A DNA stretch of 64,000 nt, from assembly GCF_043555985.1 (NCBI RefSeq), contig NZ_JBIGIC010000002.1, forward strand, positions 124,001 to 188,000. Direction: 5' to 3'. The notes under the pieces are model-generated. The model saw nothing but the letters and a program-made list of their open reading frames with translations, had not been told where the DNA came from and ran no database searches. Positions 40,587 to 49,650 of the stretch are shown piece after piece (positions within the stretch are counted from its first letter, which is position 1; each line of letters begins with the position of its first letter). Origin of the DNA: Pelomonas candidula. GTDB lineage: Bacteria; Pseudomonadota; Gammaproteobacteria; Burkholderiales; Burkholderiaceae_C. The position numbers and the translations under genes were made by a program.

Positions 40587-41510
40587 TCAGTTGTTCTGTG
40601 CGAGCAGTTGCTCGACTTCCGCGCGGCGCGGCATCGCGTCCTGCACGCCGGGGCGCGACACGGCCAGCGCGGCAGCAGCCTGCGCAAAGGCCAATGCACG
40701 TTCGATGGCCTGGCCTTCTGCCAGCGCCGTGATCAGCGCGCCAACCAGAGTGTCGCCGGCGCCGACGGTGTCCACGGCCTTCACGCGCCGGGCCGGCACG
40801 CGGCGCGTGCCTTCGGCGTCGACCCAGCACAGGCCTTCCGCACCCAGCGACACCAGCACCGCGGACGGGCCCTTGGCGCGCAGCGTCTGCGCCAACGCCT
40901 CGGGCTCGGCCACACCGCCACCCAGCGTCGTCACCAGTGCCTGGGCCTCCAGCGCGTTGACGACCAGCAGGTCCACCAACGGCAGCAGCGCCTCACAGCC
41001 GGGCCGGTAGGGCGCGGCGTTCAGGACGGTCCTCACGCCAGCCGCGCGGGCACGCTCGAACGCGCGCGCGACGCTCGACAACGGCAGCTCCTGCTGCGCG
41101 ATGAGCCAGCGCAGGCCCATCAGCTCCAGCGCCTCGACCTGCTCCATCGGCAGCGTGCCGTTGGAGCCGGCGACAGTGACGATCTGGTTTTCTGCATCCT
41201 CGGCACCGACGACGATCAGCGCCACGCCGGGCACCTCGTCCGCAGGCTGGGCAACGAAGCGCGTGTCCACGCCCTCGCCCTTCAGCTGCTCCACCATTGC
41301 CGCGCCGTTTTCCTTCAGGCCCACACGGGCCGCCAAGGCCACCTTTGCGCCGAGCCGTGCCGACGCCACCGCCTGGTTGGCACCCTTGCCGCCTAGGCAC
41401 GAGCCAAACCGCTGGCCGCGCAGCGTCTCACCCGGCAACGGGAGCCGCGGGGCATGCACGATGAGGTCGCGGTTGACGCTGCCAAGGATGAGGATCTCGG
41501 GAACGGTCAT
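40587..41510 (-). CDS. rbsK: Ribokinase-like PfkB-family sugar kinase
   Basis: 307 residues from ATG 41510 (a TTG three bases upstream is ignored). The N-terminal 'ILGSVNRDLIVHAPRLPLPGETLRG' with 'GGKGANQAVASARLGA' and the C-terminal 'DTVGAGDTLVGAL' with catalytic Asp are PfkB signatures 1 and 2, closest to ribokinase. It phosphorylates ribose or a related sugar or nucleoside with ATP. Co-directional with the deaminase downstream, so the pair may salvage nucleosides, with ribose recycled; that link is inference. Confidence 0.85.
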   Translation of the reverse strand: MTVPEILILGSVNRDLIVHAPRLPLPGETLRGQRFGSCLGGKGANQAVASARLGAKVALAARVGLKENGAAMVEQLKGEGVDTRFVAQPADEVPGVALIVVGAEDAENQIVTVAGSNGTLPMEQVEALELMGLRWLIAQQELPLSSVARAFERARAAGVRTVLNAAPYRPGCEALLPLVDLLVVNALEAQALVTTLGGGVAEPEALAQTLRAKGPSAVLVSLGAEGLCWVDAEGTRRVPARRVKAVDTVGAGDTLVGALITALAEGQAIERALAFAQAAAALAVSRPGVQDAMPRRAEVEQLLAQNN

Positions 41511-41613
41511 CAAGACTCCACCAGGTTCTTTGCGCGTTCAGCCACAACGGCCAGTGTCGGCACGGTGCCGGCCTGGCCGGCAATTCAGGTGAAAGCGCAT
41601 GGAATCCAAAAAC

Positions 41614-41639
41614 AAAAAACCCCTCGGGGGACCGAGGGG
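41614..41639 (-). terminator. Rho-independent terminator of gltA
   Basis: CCCCTCGG (41620-41627) pairs with CCGAGGGG (41632-41639) around GGGA. On the minus strand the hairpin is followed by TTTTTTGTTTTTG. It lies 22 nt after the gltA stop. Confidence 0.9.
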
Positions 41640-41660
41640 TTCGCGTGATGCGAGAGCCGA

Positions 41661-42971
41661 TCAGCGCTGGCCAATGGGCTTGACGTCGCGCGCGGCAGCG
41701 CCGACGAACAGCTGGCGCGGGCGGCCGATCTTGTACTCGGGGTCGCCGATCATCTCATTGAGCTGGGCGATCCAGCCGACCGTGCGGGCCAGCGCGAAGA
41801 TGGCGGTGAACAGCGGCACGGGGATGCCGATGGCGCGCTGCACGATGCCGGAGTAGAAGTCGACGTTCGGGTACAGCTTGCGGGCGACGAAGTACTCGTC
41901 TTCCAGCGCGATCTGTTCCAGCTTCATGGCCAGTTCGAACAGCGGGTCGTTCTGCAGGCCCAGCTCGTTCAGCACTTCGTGGCAGGTCTCGCGCATCAGC
42001 TTGGCGCGCGGGTCGTAGTTCTTGTAGACACGGTGACCGAAGCCCATCAGCTTGACGCCGGAGTTCTTGTCCTTGACCTTGCTGATGAAGTCGCCAATCC
42101 GCGCAACGCCACCCTGCTTCTGGATGTCGTAGAGCATGTTCAGGCAGGCCTCGTTGGCGCCGCCGTGAGCAGGGCCCCACAGGCAGGCCACGCCGGCTGC
42201 GATGGCCGCGAACGGGTTGGTGCCCGACGAGCCGCACAGGCGCACGGTGGAGGTGGACGCGTTCTGCTCGTGATCGGCGTGCAGCGTAAAAATGCGGTCC
42301 ATCGCGCGCACCAGCACCGGGTTCGGGCTGTAGTCCTCGCACGGCGTGGCAAACATCATGCGCATGAAGTTCCCGGCATAGCTCAGGTTGTTCTGCGGAT
42401 AGATGTAGGGCTGGCCGATCGTGTACTTGTAGGCCATGGCCACGAGCGTGGGCATCTTGGCGATCAGGCGGATCGCCGAGATCTCGCGATGCTCGGGGTT
42501 ATTGATGTCGGTGCTGTCGTGATAGAACGAGGACAGCGCACCCACCAGGCCCGTCATGACGGCCATCGGGTGGGCGTCACGGCGGAAGCCGCGCAGGAAG
42601 AACTGCATCTGCTCATTCACCATCGTGTGGTGCATGACCTTGTTCTCGAACTCGGCCTTCTGCGTCTCGTTCGGCAGCTCTCCGTACAGCAGCAGATAGC
42701 AGGTCTCGAGGTAGTCGCAGTTCACCGCGAGCTGCTCGATGGGGTAGCCGCGGTACAGCAGCTCGCCCTTGTCGCCGTCGATGTAGGTGATGGTCGAGTT
42801 GCAAGACGCCGTCGACAGGAAGCCGGGGTCGTAGGTGAACTTGCCGGTCTGCGCGTACAGCTTGCGGATGTCGATGACATCCGGGCCGATGCTGCCCTTG
42901 TACAGCGGCAGGTCCATCGAGGGGCTGCCGTCAGAGAACGACAGGGTGGCTTTCACGTCGGACGGGGTCAT
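41661..42971 (-). CDS. gltA: Citrate synthase
   Basis: 436 residues, the length of proteobacterial type II (hexameric, NADH-sensitive) citrate synthases. It condenses acetyl-CoA and oxaloacetate in the TCA cycle. Conserved catalytic segments are 'LWGPAHGGANEACLNML' (His), 'MGFGHRVYKNYDPRAK' (second His) and 'LYPNVDFYSGI' (Asp). It is at the end of a minus-strand TCA gene row (sdhC-sdhD-sdhA-sdhB-sdhE-gltA), 30 nt after sdhE, with a terminator behind it. Confidence 0.98.
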   Translation of the reverse strand: MTPSDVKATLSFSDGSPSMDLPLYKGSIGPDVIDIRKLYAQTGKFTYDPGFLSTASCNSTITYIDGDKGELLYRGYPIEQLAVNCDYLETCYLLLYGELPNETQKAEFENKVMHHTMVNEQMQFFLRGFRRDAHPMAVMTGLVGALSSFYHDSTDINNPEHREISAIRLIAKMPTLVAMAYKYTIGQPYIYPQNNLSYAGNFMRMMFATPCEDYSPNPVLVRAMDRIFTLHADHEQNASTSTVRLCGSSGTNPFAAIAAGVACLWGPAHGGANEACLNMLYDIQKQGGVARIGDFISKVKDKNSGVKLMGFGHRVYKNYDPRAKLMRETCHEVLNELGLQNDPLFELAMKLEQIALEDEYFVARKLYPNVDFYSGIVQRAIGIPVPLFTAIFALARTVGWIAQLNEMIGDPEYKIGRPRQLFVGAAARDVKPIGQR

Positions 42972-43001
42972 GATGCAGTCCTTTGGGTTTTAAAAAGCAA
43001 T

Positions 43002-43274
43002 TCAGGTGCGCAGCTCGGCAAGCACATGGTGCACCGCAGCAGTGTCCATTTCACCACTGGGTTCCTTGCGGCGCAGCAGCAGGTCGAGAAGGTCGTTGTC
43101 TGCCAGGGCCATCAAGGCCGTGAGGCCTTCGGCCTCGGTCACGCTGACATGATCGCCCTTGCGGGCGAAGAAGCGGTCGATGAAGAGGTCGTTCTCCAGC
43201 AGGCCCCGACGGCAGCGCCAGCGCAGCTTGGACAACGCGCGTTCGTCGATCATCGGGACCGCCACTTCACTCAT
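43002..43274 (-). CDS. sdhE: FAD assembly factor SdhE
   Basis: 90 residues. It helps attach FAD covalently to SdhA. The family signature R-G-x-x-E is present as 'RRGLLENDL' (about 22-30), followed by 'FIDRFFARKGDHVSVTEAEGLTALMALADNDLLDLLL'. Its position between sdhB (4 nt upstream) and gltA is standard for betaproteobacteria. Confidence 0.95.
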   Translation of the reverse strand: MSEVAVPMIDERALSKLRWRCRRGLLENDLFIDRFFARKGDHVSVTEAEGLTALMALADNDLLDLLLRRKEPSGEMDTAAVHHVLAELRT

Positions 43275-43278
43275 TTCG

Positions 43279-43980
43279 TCAGACCGCGCGGCGGACCATC
43301 AGTTCCTTGATCTTGCCGATGGCCTTCGTGGGGTTCAGGCCCTTGGGGCAGACGTCCACGCAGTTCATGATGGTGTGGCAGCGGAACAGGCGGTACGGGT
43401 CCTCGAGGTTGTCCAGGCGCTCGTTGGTGGCTTCGTCGCGGCTGTCGGCGATGAAGCGGTAGGCCTGCAGCAGGCCAGCCGGGCCGACGAACTTGTCGGG
43501 GTTCCACCAGAAGCTCGGGCAGCTCGTCGAGCAGCTCGCGCACAGGATGCACTCGTACAGGCCGTCCAGCTCCTCGCGCTCGACGGGCGACTGCAGCCGC
43601 TCCTTCTCGGGCGGGATGTTGTCGTTGACCAGGTACGGCTTGATCGAGTGGTACTGCTTGAAGAACTGCGTCATGTCGACGATCAGGTCGCGCACGACGG
43701 GCAGGCCCGGCAACGGTTTCAGCGTGATGACGCCCGGCAGGGTCCGCATGTTGGTCAGGCAGGCCAGGCCGTTCTTGCCGTTGATGTTCATCGCGTCCGA
43801 ACCGCACACGCCTTCGCGGCAGGAGCGGCGGAACGACAGCGTGGGGTCCAAGGCCTTCAGCTTGACCAGGGCGTCCAGCAGCATGCGCTCGTGACCGTCG
43901 AGTTCGATCTCGAGGGTCTGCATGTAGGGCTTGGCGTCCTTGTCGGGGTCGTAGCGGTAGATCTGGAAGGTGCGCTTCAT
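43279..43980 (-). CDS. sdhB: Succinate dehydrogenase iron-sulfur subunit
   Basis: 233 residues. It carries electrons from SdhA to quinone through three Fe-S centres. The [2Fe-2S] cysteines are in 'SFRRSCREGVCGSDAMNINGKNGLAC', and the [4Fe-4S]/[3Fe-4S] cysteines are in 'CILCASCSTSCPSFWW' and 'CHTIMNCVDVCPKGLNP'. Lies 21 nt downstream of sdhA in the sdhCDAB operon. Confidence 0.98.
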   Translation of the reverse strand: MKRTFQIYRYDPDKDAKPYMQTLEIELDGHERMLLDALVKLKALDPTLSFRRSCREGVCGSDAMNINGKNGLACLTNMRTLPGVITLKPLPGLPVVRDLIVDMTQFFKQYHSIKPYLVNDNIPPEKERLQSPVEREELDGLYECILCASCSTSCPSFWWNPDKFVGPAGLLQAYRFIADSRDEATNERLDNLEDPYRLFRCHTIMNCVDVCPKGLNPTKAIGKIKELMVRRAV

Positions 43981-44001
43981 GTCTTGTGCTCTCTCGGTGG
44001 C

Positions 44002-45771
44002 TTAGAAGGTGCGGACCTTCGGGGGCACCGATTCCACGGTCAGGGGCTGGAGGTTCACGGGCTTGTAGTCCAGGCGGTTGCCTTCGGAGTACCAGAGCGT
44101 GTGCTTCATCCAGTTCGCGTCGTCACGGTTCGGGTAGTCGTCGTGCGCATGCGCGCCGCGGCTCTCGGGGCGGGCGGCGGCCGAGATCATCGTGGCCTTG
44201 GCGGCTTCGATGAGGTTCTCGACTTCCAGCGCCTCGACGCGCTCGGTGTTGAAGACCTTGGACTTGTCCTTCAGGCCGATGCCACCCACGCGGGCGGCGA
44301 CTTCCTTGATCTTCGTGACGCCTTCGTCCATGGACGCCTGCGTGCGGAACACGCCGGCATGCTTCTGCATCGTCGAGCGGATGTCGTTGGCGACGTTCTG
44401 CGCGTACTCGCCGCTGGTGGACGACTCCAGGCGCGCCAGGCGGGCCAGCGTCTTGTCGGCTGCGTCCTTGGGCAGGTCCTTGTGCGACTTCGTCTTCAGG
44501 TTGAAGTCGACGATGTGGTTGCCCGCGGCGCGACCGAACACGATCAGGTCCAGCAGCGAGTTGGTGCCCAGGCGGTTGGCGCCGTGCACCGACACGCACG
44601 AGCACTCGCCCACGGCGTAGAGGCCGTTGATGATGTCGTTGTACTTGCCGTTCTTCGGAATGACGACCTGGCCGTGCACGTTCGTCGGAATGCCACCCAT
44701 CTGGTAGTGGATGGTCGGCACGACAGGAATCGGCTCCTTCGTGATGTCGACGTTGGCAAAGTTGTGGCCGATCTCCAGCACCGACGGCAGGCGCTTGGCG
44801 ATGGTGTCGGCGCCGAGGTGGGTCATGTCCAGCAGCACGTAGTCCTTGTTGGGACCGCAGCCGCGACCTTCCTTGATCTCCTGGTCCATCGAGCGGGACA
44901 CGAAGTCGCGCGGCGCCAGGTCCTTCAGCGTCGGCGCATAGCGTTCCATGAAGCGCTCGCCGTTGGCGTTGCGCAGGATGGCGCCTTCGCCGCGGCAGCC
45001 TTCGGTCAGCAGCACGCCCGCGCCGGCCACGCCGGTGGGGTGGAACTGCCAGAACTCCATGTCTTCCAGCGGAATGCCGGCGCGCGCCGCCATGCCCAGG
45101 CCGTCACCGGTGTTGATGAAGGCGTTGGTGCTGGCCGCGAAGATGCGGCCGGCGCCGCCTGTGGCCAGCAGCACGGTCTTGGCGTGCAGGATGTGGACCT
45201 CGCCGGTCTCCATCTCCAGCGCGGTCACGCCGACGGCATCGCCTTCGGCGTCGCGGATGATGTCCAGCGCCATCCACTCGACGAAGAAGTTCGTGCGGGC
45301 CTTGACGTTCTGCTGATACAGCGTGTGCAGCAGCGCGTGGCCGGTGCGGTCAGCCGCGGCGCAGGCGCGCTGCACGGGCTTCTCGCCGTAGTTGGCGGTG
45401 TGGCCGCCGAACGGGCGCTGGTAGATGGTGCCGTCCGCGTTGCGGTCGAACGGCATGCCGAAGTGCTCAAGCTCGTAGACGACCTTGGGCGCCTCGCGGC
45501 ACATGAACTCGATGGCGTCCTGGTCACCCAGCCAGTCCGAGCCCTTGATGGTGTCGTAGAAGTGGTAGTGCCAGTTGTCCTCGGACATGTTGCCCAGGGA
45601 CGCGCCGATGCCACCCTGCGCGGCGACGGTGTGCGAGCGGGTCGGGAAGACCTTGGACAGCACAGCCACATTCAGGCCGGCCAGCGACAGCTGCAGGGAT
45701 GCGCGCATGCCGGAGCCACCGGCCCCGACGATGACCACATCGAACTTGCGGGTCGAAATCTTTGCCGTCAT
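44002..45771 (-). CDS. sdhA: Succinate dehydrogenase flavoprotein subunit
   Basis: 589 residues from ATG 45771, which shares one base with the sdhD stop (TGATG). It oxidises succinate to fumarate. The dinucleotide-binding 'DVVIVGAGGSGMRASLQL' and the FAD-attachment 'TRSHTVAAQGGIGASLGN' are near the N-terminus. 'GGAGRIFAASTNAFINTGDG' and 'PVVPTIHYQMGGIPTN' with the active-site His and 'HGANRLGTNSLLDLIVFGRAAG' complete the family pattern. Confidence 0.98.
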   Translation of the reverse strand: MTAKISTRKFDVVIVGAGGSGMRASLQLSLAGLNVAVLSKVFPTRSHTVAAQGGIGASLGNMSEDNWHYHFYDTIKGSDWLGDQDAIEFMCREAPKVVYELEHFGMPFDRNADGTIYQRPFGGHTANYGEKPVQRACAAADRTGHALLHTLYQQNVKARTNFFVEWMALDIIRDAEGDAVGVTALEMETGEVHILHAKTVLLATGGAGRIFAASTNAFINTGDGLGMAARAGIPLEDMEFWQFHPTGVAGAGVLLTEGCRGEGAILRNANGERFMERYAPTLKDLAPRDFVSRSMDQEIKEGRGCGPNKDYVLLDMTHLGADTIAKRLPSVLEIGHNFANVDITKEPIPVVPTIHYQMGGIPTNVHGQVVIPKNGKYNDIINGLYAVGECSCVSVHGANRLGTNSLLDLIVFGRAAGNHIVDFNLKTKSHKDLPKDAADKTLARLARLESSTSGEYAQNVANDIRSTMQKHAGVFRTQASMDEGVTKIKEVAARVGGIGLKDKSKVFNTERVEALEVENLIEAAKATMISAAARPESRGAHAHDDYPNRDDANWMKHTLWYSEGNRLDYKPVNLQPLTVESVPPKVRTF

Positions 45772-46130
45772 CACAGTCTCCACAGCACCTGGATTGCCCA
45801 GCCGGCACAGCCGAGCAGCCACACGATCGAAAACACTTGCAGGGCCAGTCGGATGCCGACCGGCTTCACGTAGTCCATCCAGATGTCACGCACGCCCACC
45901 CAGGCGTGATACGCCAGCGCGACGATGGCGACGAAGGTCAGAACCTTCATCCACTGGGGCGCGAACACGCCGGCCCAGTGGTCGTAACCCAGCTCGCCAG
46001 GCATCAGGAAGCGAACCAGCACGGCGATGGTGAACAAGGCCATCAGCACGGCGGTGACGCGCTGGGCGAGCCAGTCGCGCAGGCCGTAGTGCGCGCCGAC
46101 GACGAGGCGCTTGGAGCCGAAAGTGCTCAT
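45771..46130 (-). CDS. sdhD: Succinate dehydrogenase membrane anchor SdhD
   Basis: 119 residues from ATG 46130. Three hydrophobic segments, about 24-44, 56-78 and 90-112, form half of the quinone- and haem-binding membrane anchor. The start 'RLVVGAHYGLRDWLAQRVTAVLMA' and 'YHAWVGVRDIWMDYV' with the haem-ligand region are conserved. It sits between sdhC (22 nt) and sdhA (1-base overlap). Confidence 0.93.
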   Translation of the reverse strand: MSTFGSKRLVVGAHYGLRDWLAQRVTAVLMALFTIAVLVRFLMPGELGYDHWAGVFAPQWMKVLTFVAIVALAYHAWVGVRDIWMDYVKPVGIRLALQVFSIVWLLGCAGWAIQVLWRL

Positions 46131-46152
46131 TGTTGTTGTCCTTCTCGGTAGG

Positions 46153-46581
46153 TCAGTACAGGCCGAACAGCTTGGCACCCAGCACCAGCGTCAGCGCGAT
46201 GCTCAGGACCAGCGTGACGATCGCCGAGTTGTGACCCTGGGCCTTGCTGACGCTGTGCGTCGCATCCATCCACAGGTGGCGCACGCCGGCGATGAAGTGG
46301 TGCAGGTAGGCCCACAGCAGGCCCAGCACGACGAGCTTGAGAACCCAGGCCGGCAGGCCTGCCACACCCGCCGCGAAGACGTTGGTGAAGCCGTCGTAGG
46401 AAATTTCGGAGCCGAGGCTCGAATCCAACATCCACACCACGAAGGGCAGCAGCACGAACATCAGCAGGCCGCTGACGCGATGCAGGATGGAGACGATGCC
46501 GGCCGGCGGCAGACGGTACTTGACGATCTGCGTGACGTGAATATTTGTGTATACGGGTCTTGTCTTTGCGCTGTCCGTCAT
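46153..46581 (-). CDS. sdhC: Succinate dehydrogenase cytochrome b556 subunit SdhC
   Basis: 142 residues. The conserved 'RPVYTNIHVTQIVKYRLPPAGIVSILHRVSGLLMF' carries the quinone-site Ser/Arg region, and 'HHFIAGVRHLWMD' carries the haem-binding His. Three membrane segments lie at about 32-52, 75-97 and 118-140. It is the first gene of the sdhCDAB-sdhE-gltA row; its promoter should lie in the 93-nt gap after the gntR gene. Confidence 0.95.
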   Translation of the reverse strand: MTDSAKTRPVYTNIHVTQIVKYRLPPAGIVSILHRVSGLLMFVLLPFVVWMLDSSLGSEISYDGFTNVFAAGVAGLPAWVLKLVVLGLLWAYLHHFIAGVRHLWMDATHSVSKAQGHNSAIVTLVLSIALTLVLGAKLFGLY

Positions 46582-46674
46582 GGTCGGGCCTGCGTAATCG
46601 GGGTGAAACCAAACGATTCTAGGGCCAACCCTTGACCCGACGCGGCGTCATGCTGCACTGCGCCATCGTCAGCT

Positions 46675-47403
46675 TCAATTCAACTCGTTGCGGTAGTGGT
46701 CGGAGCTGGTGTGATAGAGCCCACGCCGGAGCTCCACCGGGCGGTCGCCGTAGGTGTAGGCCAGCCGCTCGACGCTGAGCAACGGCTCGCCCTCAGGAAC
46801 CTGCAGCAGCAGGGCGGCTTCCGGCGTGGCCGCGACGGCGCGCAGCTTCTCCTCGGCGCGAACCATGTGCACGCCGAAATGCGCCTCGAACAGCGCATAC
46901 AGCGGGGCGGGATGTTGCTCGATCAATTCCGCGCTGAGCCCCTCGAAGTGCCGCTCGGGAAGCCAGAGTTCATCAAGCACGACGGGTCGGTCACGCCGAT
47001 GCAACAGCCGGCGGATTTCAATAACGGGCTCCGACGTCAGCAGCCCCAGCGCACGGGCGATGTCGGCAGACGCGCGCAGGCGGCGACAGCCGAGCAGCTC
47101 GCGCGTGAAGCCACGCGCCTCGTCGTCCGCCACGAGGCGCAGGAAGCGGAACTGTTGACGCGGCTCGGCATGGGTGGCCACGAAGGTCCCGCTGCCCTGG
47201 CGGCGCTCGACGATGTTCGCGGCCGTCAGCTCGTCCAGCGCCCGCCGCACGGTGCCGGCGCTTGCGCCGAAACGCGCCGCTAGCGCGACCTCGCTGGGCA
47301 GCGCGTCGCCGGGCCGCCACTCGCCCGCGGCCAGCGCCGCGACGATCAGCTGGCGGATCTGCTCATAGAGCGGGGCAGGCGACCTTGGCTTCATTGGGGG
47401 CAT
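46675..47403 (-). CDS. GntR-family (HutC/UTRA-type) transcriptional regulator
   Basis: 242 residues from ATG 47403; a second ATG three codons on is also possible. An N-terminal winged helix 'PLYEQIRQLIVAALAAGEWRPGDALPSEVALAARFGASAGTVRRALDELTAANIVERRQGSGTFVA' is followed by a UTRA ligand-binding domain with 'EIRRLLHRRDRPVVLDELWLP' and 'LSVERLAYTYGDRPVELRRGLYHTSSDHYRNEL'. It sits between the sdh operon and the divergent mdh gene, 80 nt from mdh. Its place suggests control of TCA genes; the ligand is unknown. Confidence 0.92.
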   Translation of the reverse strand: MPPMKPRSPAPLYEQIRQLIVAALAAGEWRPGDALPSEVALAARFGASAGTVRRALDELTAANIVERRQGSGTFVATHAEPRQQFRFLRLVADDEARGFTRELLGCRRLRASADIARALGLLTSEPVIEIRRLLHRRDRPVVLDELWLPERHFEGLSAELIEQHPAPLYALFEAHFGVHMVRAEEKLRAVAATPEAALLLQVPEGEPLLSVERLAYTYGDRPVELRRGLYHTSSDHYRNELN

Positions 47404-47483
47404 GGCCGCATTGCAGCACAGGGTATGCCCGTACACTTGACTGGTTTAGCCCAGCTTTTTCAACTGCCCCTTCGGAGACTTCC

Positions 47484-48470
47484 ATGAGCAAGAAACCCGT
47501 TCGCGTCGCCGTTACCGGCGCTGCCGGCCAGATTGGCTACGCCCTGCTGTTCCGCATCGCCTCTGGCGAAATGCTGGGCAAGGACCAGCCCGTCATCCTT
47601 CAACTGTTGGAAATCCCCGACGAGAAGGCTCAGAACGCGCTGAAGGGCGTGATCATGGAATTGGAAGACTGCGCCTTCCCGCTGCTGGCCGGCGTCGAAG
47701 CGCACAGCGACCCGATGACCGCCTTCAAGGACACCGACTACGCCCTGCTCGTCGGCTCGCGTCCCCGCGGCCCCGGCATGGAGCGCGCCGAGCTGCTGGC
47801 CGTCAACGGCGCCATCTTCACGACCCAGGGCAAGGCCCTGAACGCCGTCGCCTCGCGCAACGTCAAGGTGCTGGTCGTCGGCAACCCCGCCAACACCAAT
47901 GCCTACATCGCCATGAAGTCGGCCCCGGACCTGCCGGCCAAGAACTTCACCGCCATGCTGCGCCTGGACCACAACCGCGCCGCCAGCCAACTGGCCGCCA
48001 AGACCGGCAAGGCCGTCGCCTCCATCGAGAAGCTGGCCGTGTGGGGCAACCACTCGCCGACGATGTACGCCGACTACCGCAACGCCACGGTCGACGGCCA
48101 GTCGGTCAAGGCGCTGATCAACGACGAGACCTGGAACCGTGAGACGTTCCTGCCCACCGTCGGCAAGCGTGGCGCGGCCATCATCGCCGCCCGCGGCCTG
48201 TCTTCGGCCGCCTCGGCCGCCAACGCCGCCATCGACCACATGCGCGACTGGGCCCTGGGCACCAATGGCAAGTGGGTCACGATGGGCATCCCGTCCAACG
48301 GCGAATACGGCATCCCCAAGGACGTCATGTTCGGCTACCCCGTCACCTGCGAAGGCGGCGAGTACAAGATCGTGCAAGGCATCGAGATCGACGCCTTCTC
48401 GCAGGAGTGCATCAACAAGACGCTGAAGGAACTGACGGACGAGCAGGACGGCGTCAAGCACCTGCTGTAA
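47484..48470 (+). CDS. mdh: Malate dehydrogenase (NAD)
   Basis: 328 residues from ATG 47484 with CGGAGA upstream. It interconverts malate and oxaloacetate. The nucleotide-binding 'VAVTGAAGQIGYALLFRIA', substrate Arg region 'SRPRGPGMERAELL', 'VVGNPANTNAYIA', 'LDHNRAASQLA' and catalytic His in 'VWGNHSPTMYAD' are all present; this is the Asn-Pro-Ala-Asn type shared with betaproteobacteria and chloroplast-like enzymes. Divergent from gntR and followed by a terminator. Confidence 0.97.
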   Translation: MSKKPVRVAVTGAAGQIGYALLFRIASGEMLGKDQPVILQLLEIPDEKAQNALKGVIMELEDCAFPLLAGVEAHSDPMTAFKDTDYALLVGSRPRGPGMERAELLAVNGAIFTTQGKALNAVASRNVKVLVVGNPANTNAYIAMKSAPDLPAKNFTAMLRLDHNRAASQLAAKTGKAVASIEKLAVWGNHSPTMYADYRNATVDGQSVKALINDETWNRETFLPTVGKRGAAIIAARGLSSAASAANAAIDHMRDWALGTNGKWVTMGIPSNGEYGIPKDVMFGYPVTCEGGEYKIVQGIEIDAFSQECINKTLKELTDEQDGVKHLL

Positions 48471-48493
48471 TCGGGCCCAACGCCCCACCCGAG

Positions 48494-48518
48494 AAGGGCC
48501 GGCTTGCCGGCCCTTTTT
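48494..48518 (+). terminator. Rho-independent terminator of mdh
   Basis: AGGGCCGGC-TT-GCCGGCCCT stem-loop followed by a run of T (48514-48518). It ends only 8 nt before the ATG of the CitE-like gene. Confidence 0.9.
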
Positions 48519-48526
48519 CATTGCCG

Positions 48527-49528
48527 ATGACCGACCTCCTGCACCCTCGCCTGGCCCTGTTCGGCCATGAAGCCGCCCCCCCCTCGCTGCCCGTCGTCGA
48601 CCACTACTGCGGCGTCGAGGCGCGCATGCGCAAGAGCCTCGCGCTGCAGGCCGAGCTGGGCCCCGTGTTCGACATCACGCTGGACGCCGAGGACGGCGCC
48701 CCCGTCGGCGGCGAGGCCGAGCACGCACTGCTGATTGCCGAGCTGGCCACCAGCTCAGCCAACCGCTTCGGCCGCGTCGGCGCGCGCGTGCATCCGTTCG
48801 GCCACGCGGTCTTCGAGGCCGATGTCGACACGCTGATCGCCCGGGCCGGTGCGCGGCTGGCCTACCTGATGATCCCCAAGCCCGACAGCTTCGATGACGT
48901 CGACCGCGCCGCCGCCGCCATCGACGCCGCCTGTGATCGCCACGGCGCGCCGAAGCTACCGCTGCAGGTGCTCATCGAGACGCACGGCGCGCTGCGCGAG
49001 GTGTTCCGCATCGCCGCGCACCCGCGCATCGAGTCACTGTCCTTCGGCCTGATGGACTTCGTCTCCGCGCATGGTGGCGCGATTCCGAAGACGGCGATGG
49101 AGCTGCCAGGGCAGTTCGAGCACCCGTTGGTCGTGCGCGCCAAGCTGGAGATCGCCGCGGCGGCCCACGCCTTCGGCAAGACGCCGTCGCACTGCGTCGT
49201 CACCGAGTTCCGCGATGGCGGGCGGCTGGCCGCCGCCGCCCGCCGCGCCGCGCGCGAGTTCGGCTACACCCGTATGTGGAGCATCCACCCGGACCAGATC
49301 CGCCCCATCGTCGACGCCTTCGCGCCGGCTGCCGACGAGATCGAGGAGGCTGCCGAGCTGCTGCTGGCCGCACAGGCGGCACAGTGGGCGCCTATCTCCT
49401 TCCATGACCGCCTGCACGACCGCGCCAGCTATCGCTACTTCTGGACCGTGCTGGAACGCGCCGAGCGCACCGGCCGCCCACTGCCCGAAGAGGCACGGTC
49501 GGCGTTCTTCCAACCAGCCATCGGGTAA
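48527..49528 (+). CDS. HpcH/HpaI aldolase, CitE-like CoA-ester lyase family
   Basis: 333 residues. The ATG at 48527 has no good ribosome site and lies 8 nt after the mdh terminator tail. The family core is visible: 'DITLDAEDGAPVGGE' (acidic Mg site), 'RVGARVHPFGH', 'LMIPKPDSFDDVD', 'QVLIETHGALREVFRIAAHPRIESLSFGLMDFVSAHGG', and 'MWSIHPDQIRPIVDAF'. Relatives cleave or form malyl-CoA, methylmalyl-CoA or citryl-CoA. The exact substrate cannot be told, but a link to malate beside mdh is plausible. Translation may depend on reading through the terminator or on a promoter inside mdh. Confidence 0.85.
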   Translation: MTDLLHPRLALFGHEAAPPSLPVVDHYCGVEARMRKSLALQAELGPVFDITLDAEDGAPVGGEAEHALLIAELATSSANRFGRVGARVHPFGHAVFEADVDTLIARAGARLAYLMIPKPDSFDDVDRAAAAIDAACDRHGAPKLPLQVLIETHGALREVFRIAAHPRIESLSFGLMDFVSAHGGAIPKTAMELPGQFEHPLVVRAKLEIAAAAHAFGKTPSHCVVTEFRDGGRLAAAARRAAREFGYTRMWSIHPDQIRPIVDAFAPAADEIEEAAELLLAAQAAQWAPISFHDRLHDRASYRYFWTVLERAERTGRPLPEEARSAFFQPAIG

Positions 49529-49650
49529 AGCGCCAACCGGCGTGCCGTAGTTCACGTCGGACAATACCTACATCTGTTCACCCCTGAGCGGTGCATTTGC
49601 GGCCATGATGCGCCGCCTTCCCCTCCATCTTTTCTCTTCCGAGACCACCG

